NCBI GenBank assembly: GCA_946699065.1
Contig: CAMPDV010000201.1
Coordinates: 372,001-436,000, forward strand
Source of the DNA: Loxodes magnus
Lineage: Eukaryota; Ciliophora; Karyorelictea; Loxodida; Loxodidae
Reading direction: 5' to 3'
Length of the DNA stretch: 64,000 nt
Shown here one piece after another: positions 62,548 through 64,000 of this stretch (positions within the stretch are counted from its first letter, which is position 1; each line of letters starts with the position of its first letter). The translations under genes and the position numbers were made by a program. A model generated the notes under the pieces. It searched no databases, was not told the origin of the DNA, and saw only the letters and a list, made by a program, of their open reading frames with translations.

Positions 62548-64000
62548 ATAATTTTATCATATTATATCTCTATGAAATTAATTATTACGACCAACTCACT
62601 ATTTATAGTTAACTTTCTAATGAGAATTATTTTGAAGGTAAAATTTTAGCAATATTTAATTAAAGAGCAACTTTATGCTTTAGAGACATGCAAAATGTAT
62701 AGATAATCCGAGAAAAAATTAAAGGAAATTAGAGATTTCCTTAAATTAACTATAAATAATTAAATTGGATTATAGAGAGCGTAGCACCCTCTTTAGTGCG
62801 CAGCTCTTTAAATTAACTTTATTTAATGTCGAAAAATAAAATTTTATAGGCCTCTCTATCCTTGTTTTCTCTTCCTGCAGTACGTCCCTGTAATTTTTCC
62901 TTCCAAAACATAGAATGAAATATGCGATTACGGGTACATCTTTCTCCGACCTATGATGAAGAAGGTTTTCTCCTGGCATTCAGAGTTCTCCAGCTTGTCG
63001 AATCTTCCTTCTCTTGTTATTTGTTTCTCTTTCTCCGATTTATCCTCCGTCCGCGCTCATTTTTTAGTTGCCTTGCTGCGCCTCAAAGCAGCATCCGAAG
63101 GAAAGGACTTTACACCCTATTTAAAATATGTATATAATAAACTTAACAAATAATATAGGAAAGAAATAGTTTCAATTGAGAATTTATTCTTATAGTTCCC
63201 ATTTATTATATTTGCTTTATTATCCTGAGAAAAGTTAACTCTGTATGAATGGAGAAAAAACAATCTAAAAATATCTTAAAAATTTCCACTATTCGGATTA
63301 ACTTAGAAATCTTTCTGATAGATTTCCAGGTAAAAATTTGTAAAGACTAATAACATAAAACTAAATCTAATTAAACTAATGAAATATTTCTTTCAATAAT
63401 AAGAAATAGGCCTTATAATTAAAATTTTTCATAATAATTTACTAAAAAATAAAATAAAATATTTGGAAAATGTAAATCAAATTAAAGAAACATAGGTAGA
63501 ATAAAAAGTAAGCGATGATGAAAAAAAGAAGCGTAAAAATTAAATAGAAAAAGAACTTCACACTAATAAACTTAAAATTATATAAATTGAAGTATCTGAA
63601 TTAAATTGAGAACTAACAATTTTTTTAAATGAACTAATTTATAAATTTTGTATTTTCGGTGAATTTTATTATTATTAAAGATTTTTCTTAAAAAATCTAA
63701 TTAAAAACTAAATTAATTAAGAAGTGTACTAATATAAACTTATTTTATAACTTCTTATTTTTTCAATTAATTATTTTATTTTTACTTAAAATAAATATAA
63801 AATCTTCATTCTTCTTTATATAGAATACTCCTCTAAGAATTTCTAATTTATATTTCAAAAATTTATTACTAGTCTCTTTAATTATTCTTTAAATTAAAGT
63901 AATTACTTCACATTTTTTTATTTTTATAGCTTCTAAAATTATCTTTTAAAAATCGAAGAAATTAATCTTTTATTTTTATATTGAAGCAAAATAAAATTTT
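62548..64000. repeat. Inverted copy of the 19-20 kb segment, carrying one insert
   Basis: From 62548 to the window end the sequence is the reverse complement of about 20080 down to 18985, with moderate divergence, apart from the insert at about 62765-63140. For example, 63154-63260 pairs with 19720-19830, and the final 100 bp pair with 18985-19090. With the direct duplication, this gives three related copies in the window. Confidence 0.65.
62765..63140 (-). mobile_element. Retroposed element with S2-type 3' hairpin tail
   Basis: Absent from the matching place near 19850, so a clear insertion. On the minus strand it runs from a GC-rich body (near 63100) to the hairpin AGAGCTGCGCAC...GGTGCTACGCTCT and TATAATC at 62767-62815. 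The body differs from the 25147 and 53815 elements but shares their tail. Minus-strand frames in the body (SFPSDAALRRSKATKK; REGRFDKLENSECQEK) look protein-like and may be a 5'-truncated LINE ORF. Target duplication not evident. Confidence 0.5.

Overview
The window looks like germline (micronuclear) DNA from a Tetrahymena-like ciliate. It is very AT-rich, and every convincing coding region reads TAA and TAG as glutamine and stops only at TGA. It is crowded with retroposed elements, decayed gene copies and internally duplicated segments, and holds few intact genes.

The most striking content is a pair of paralogous RING-finger genes with a gene structure I do not recognise from any described family. 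Gene 1 (3695-16139) has one large coding exon followed by about 11.2 kb of about 290 tandem units of 38-39 bp. Each unit is a complete tiny GT-AG intron (about 36 nt, starting GTAAGT and ending in AG) followed by exactly 3 nt that vary among AAC, TAT, AAG, CAC, CAA and AAA. Gene 2 (51759-53478) is a diverged paralog with a clean 345-codon first exon and 18 three-nucleotide exons separated by introns of 23-36 nt that have largely lost repeat similarity. Splicing every unit in the phase set by exon 1 gives gene 2 a 21-residue tail ending at a TGA. It gives gene 1 a Gln/Leu-rich tract of about 290 residues and a C-terminus that matches gene 2 (Y-R-x-W-G), also ending at TGA. An array of one-codon exons is therefore the best reading of what otherwise looks like a minisatellite.

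Layout: 1-1213, minus-strand LINE (ORF1 and ORF2 endonuclease remnants). 3.7-16.1 kb, RING gene 1. 16.1-25 kb, AT-rich DNA with a SINE-like insert. 25-28.1 kb, SINE-like repeats, a third RING gene and a LINE endonuclease fragment. 28.3-35.7 kb, a large inverted repeat whose arms each carry a leucine-rich-repeat gene relic. 35.8-39.6 kb, several decayed coding segments. 40.9-45.8 kb, LINE ORF1 relics and A-rich-strand frames. 46.5-47.5 kb, an antisense fragment of large-subunit rRNA. 47.5-49.8 kb, a broken minus-strand gene. 50.5-51.4 kb, an ORF1-only LINE with perfect target-site duplications. 51.8-53.5 kb, RING gene 2. 53.8-64 kb, a diverged copy of the 16-24 kb segment with several dated insertions, then an inverted copy of 19-20 kb carrying an intact ORF1-only LINE.

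The two RING loci and their 3' flanks are an old segmental duplication. Comparing them exposes empty and filled insertion sites for the LINE- and SINE-like elements. Coordinates of decayed genes are approximate, and no similarity search was possible.
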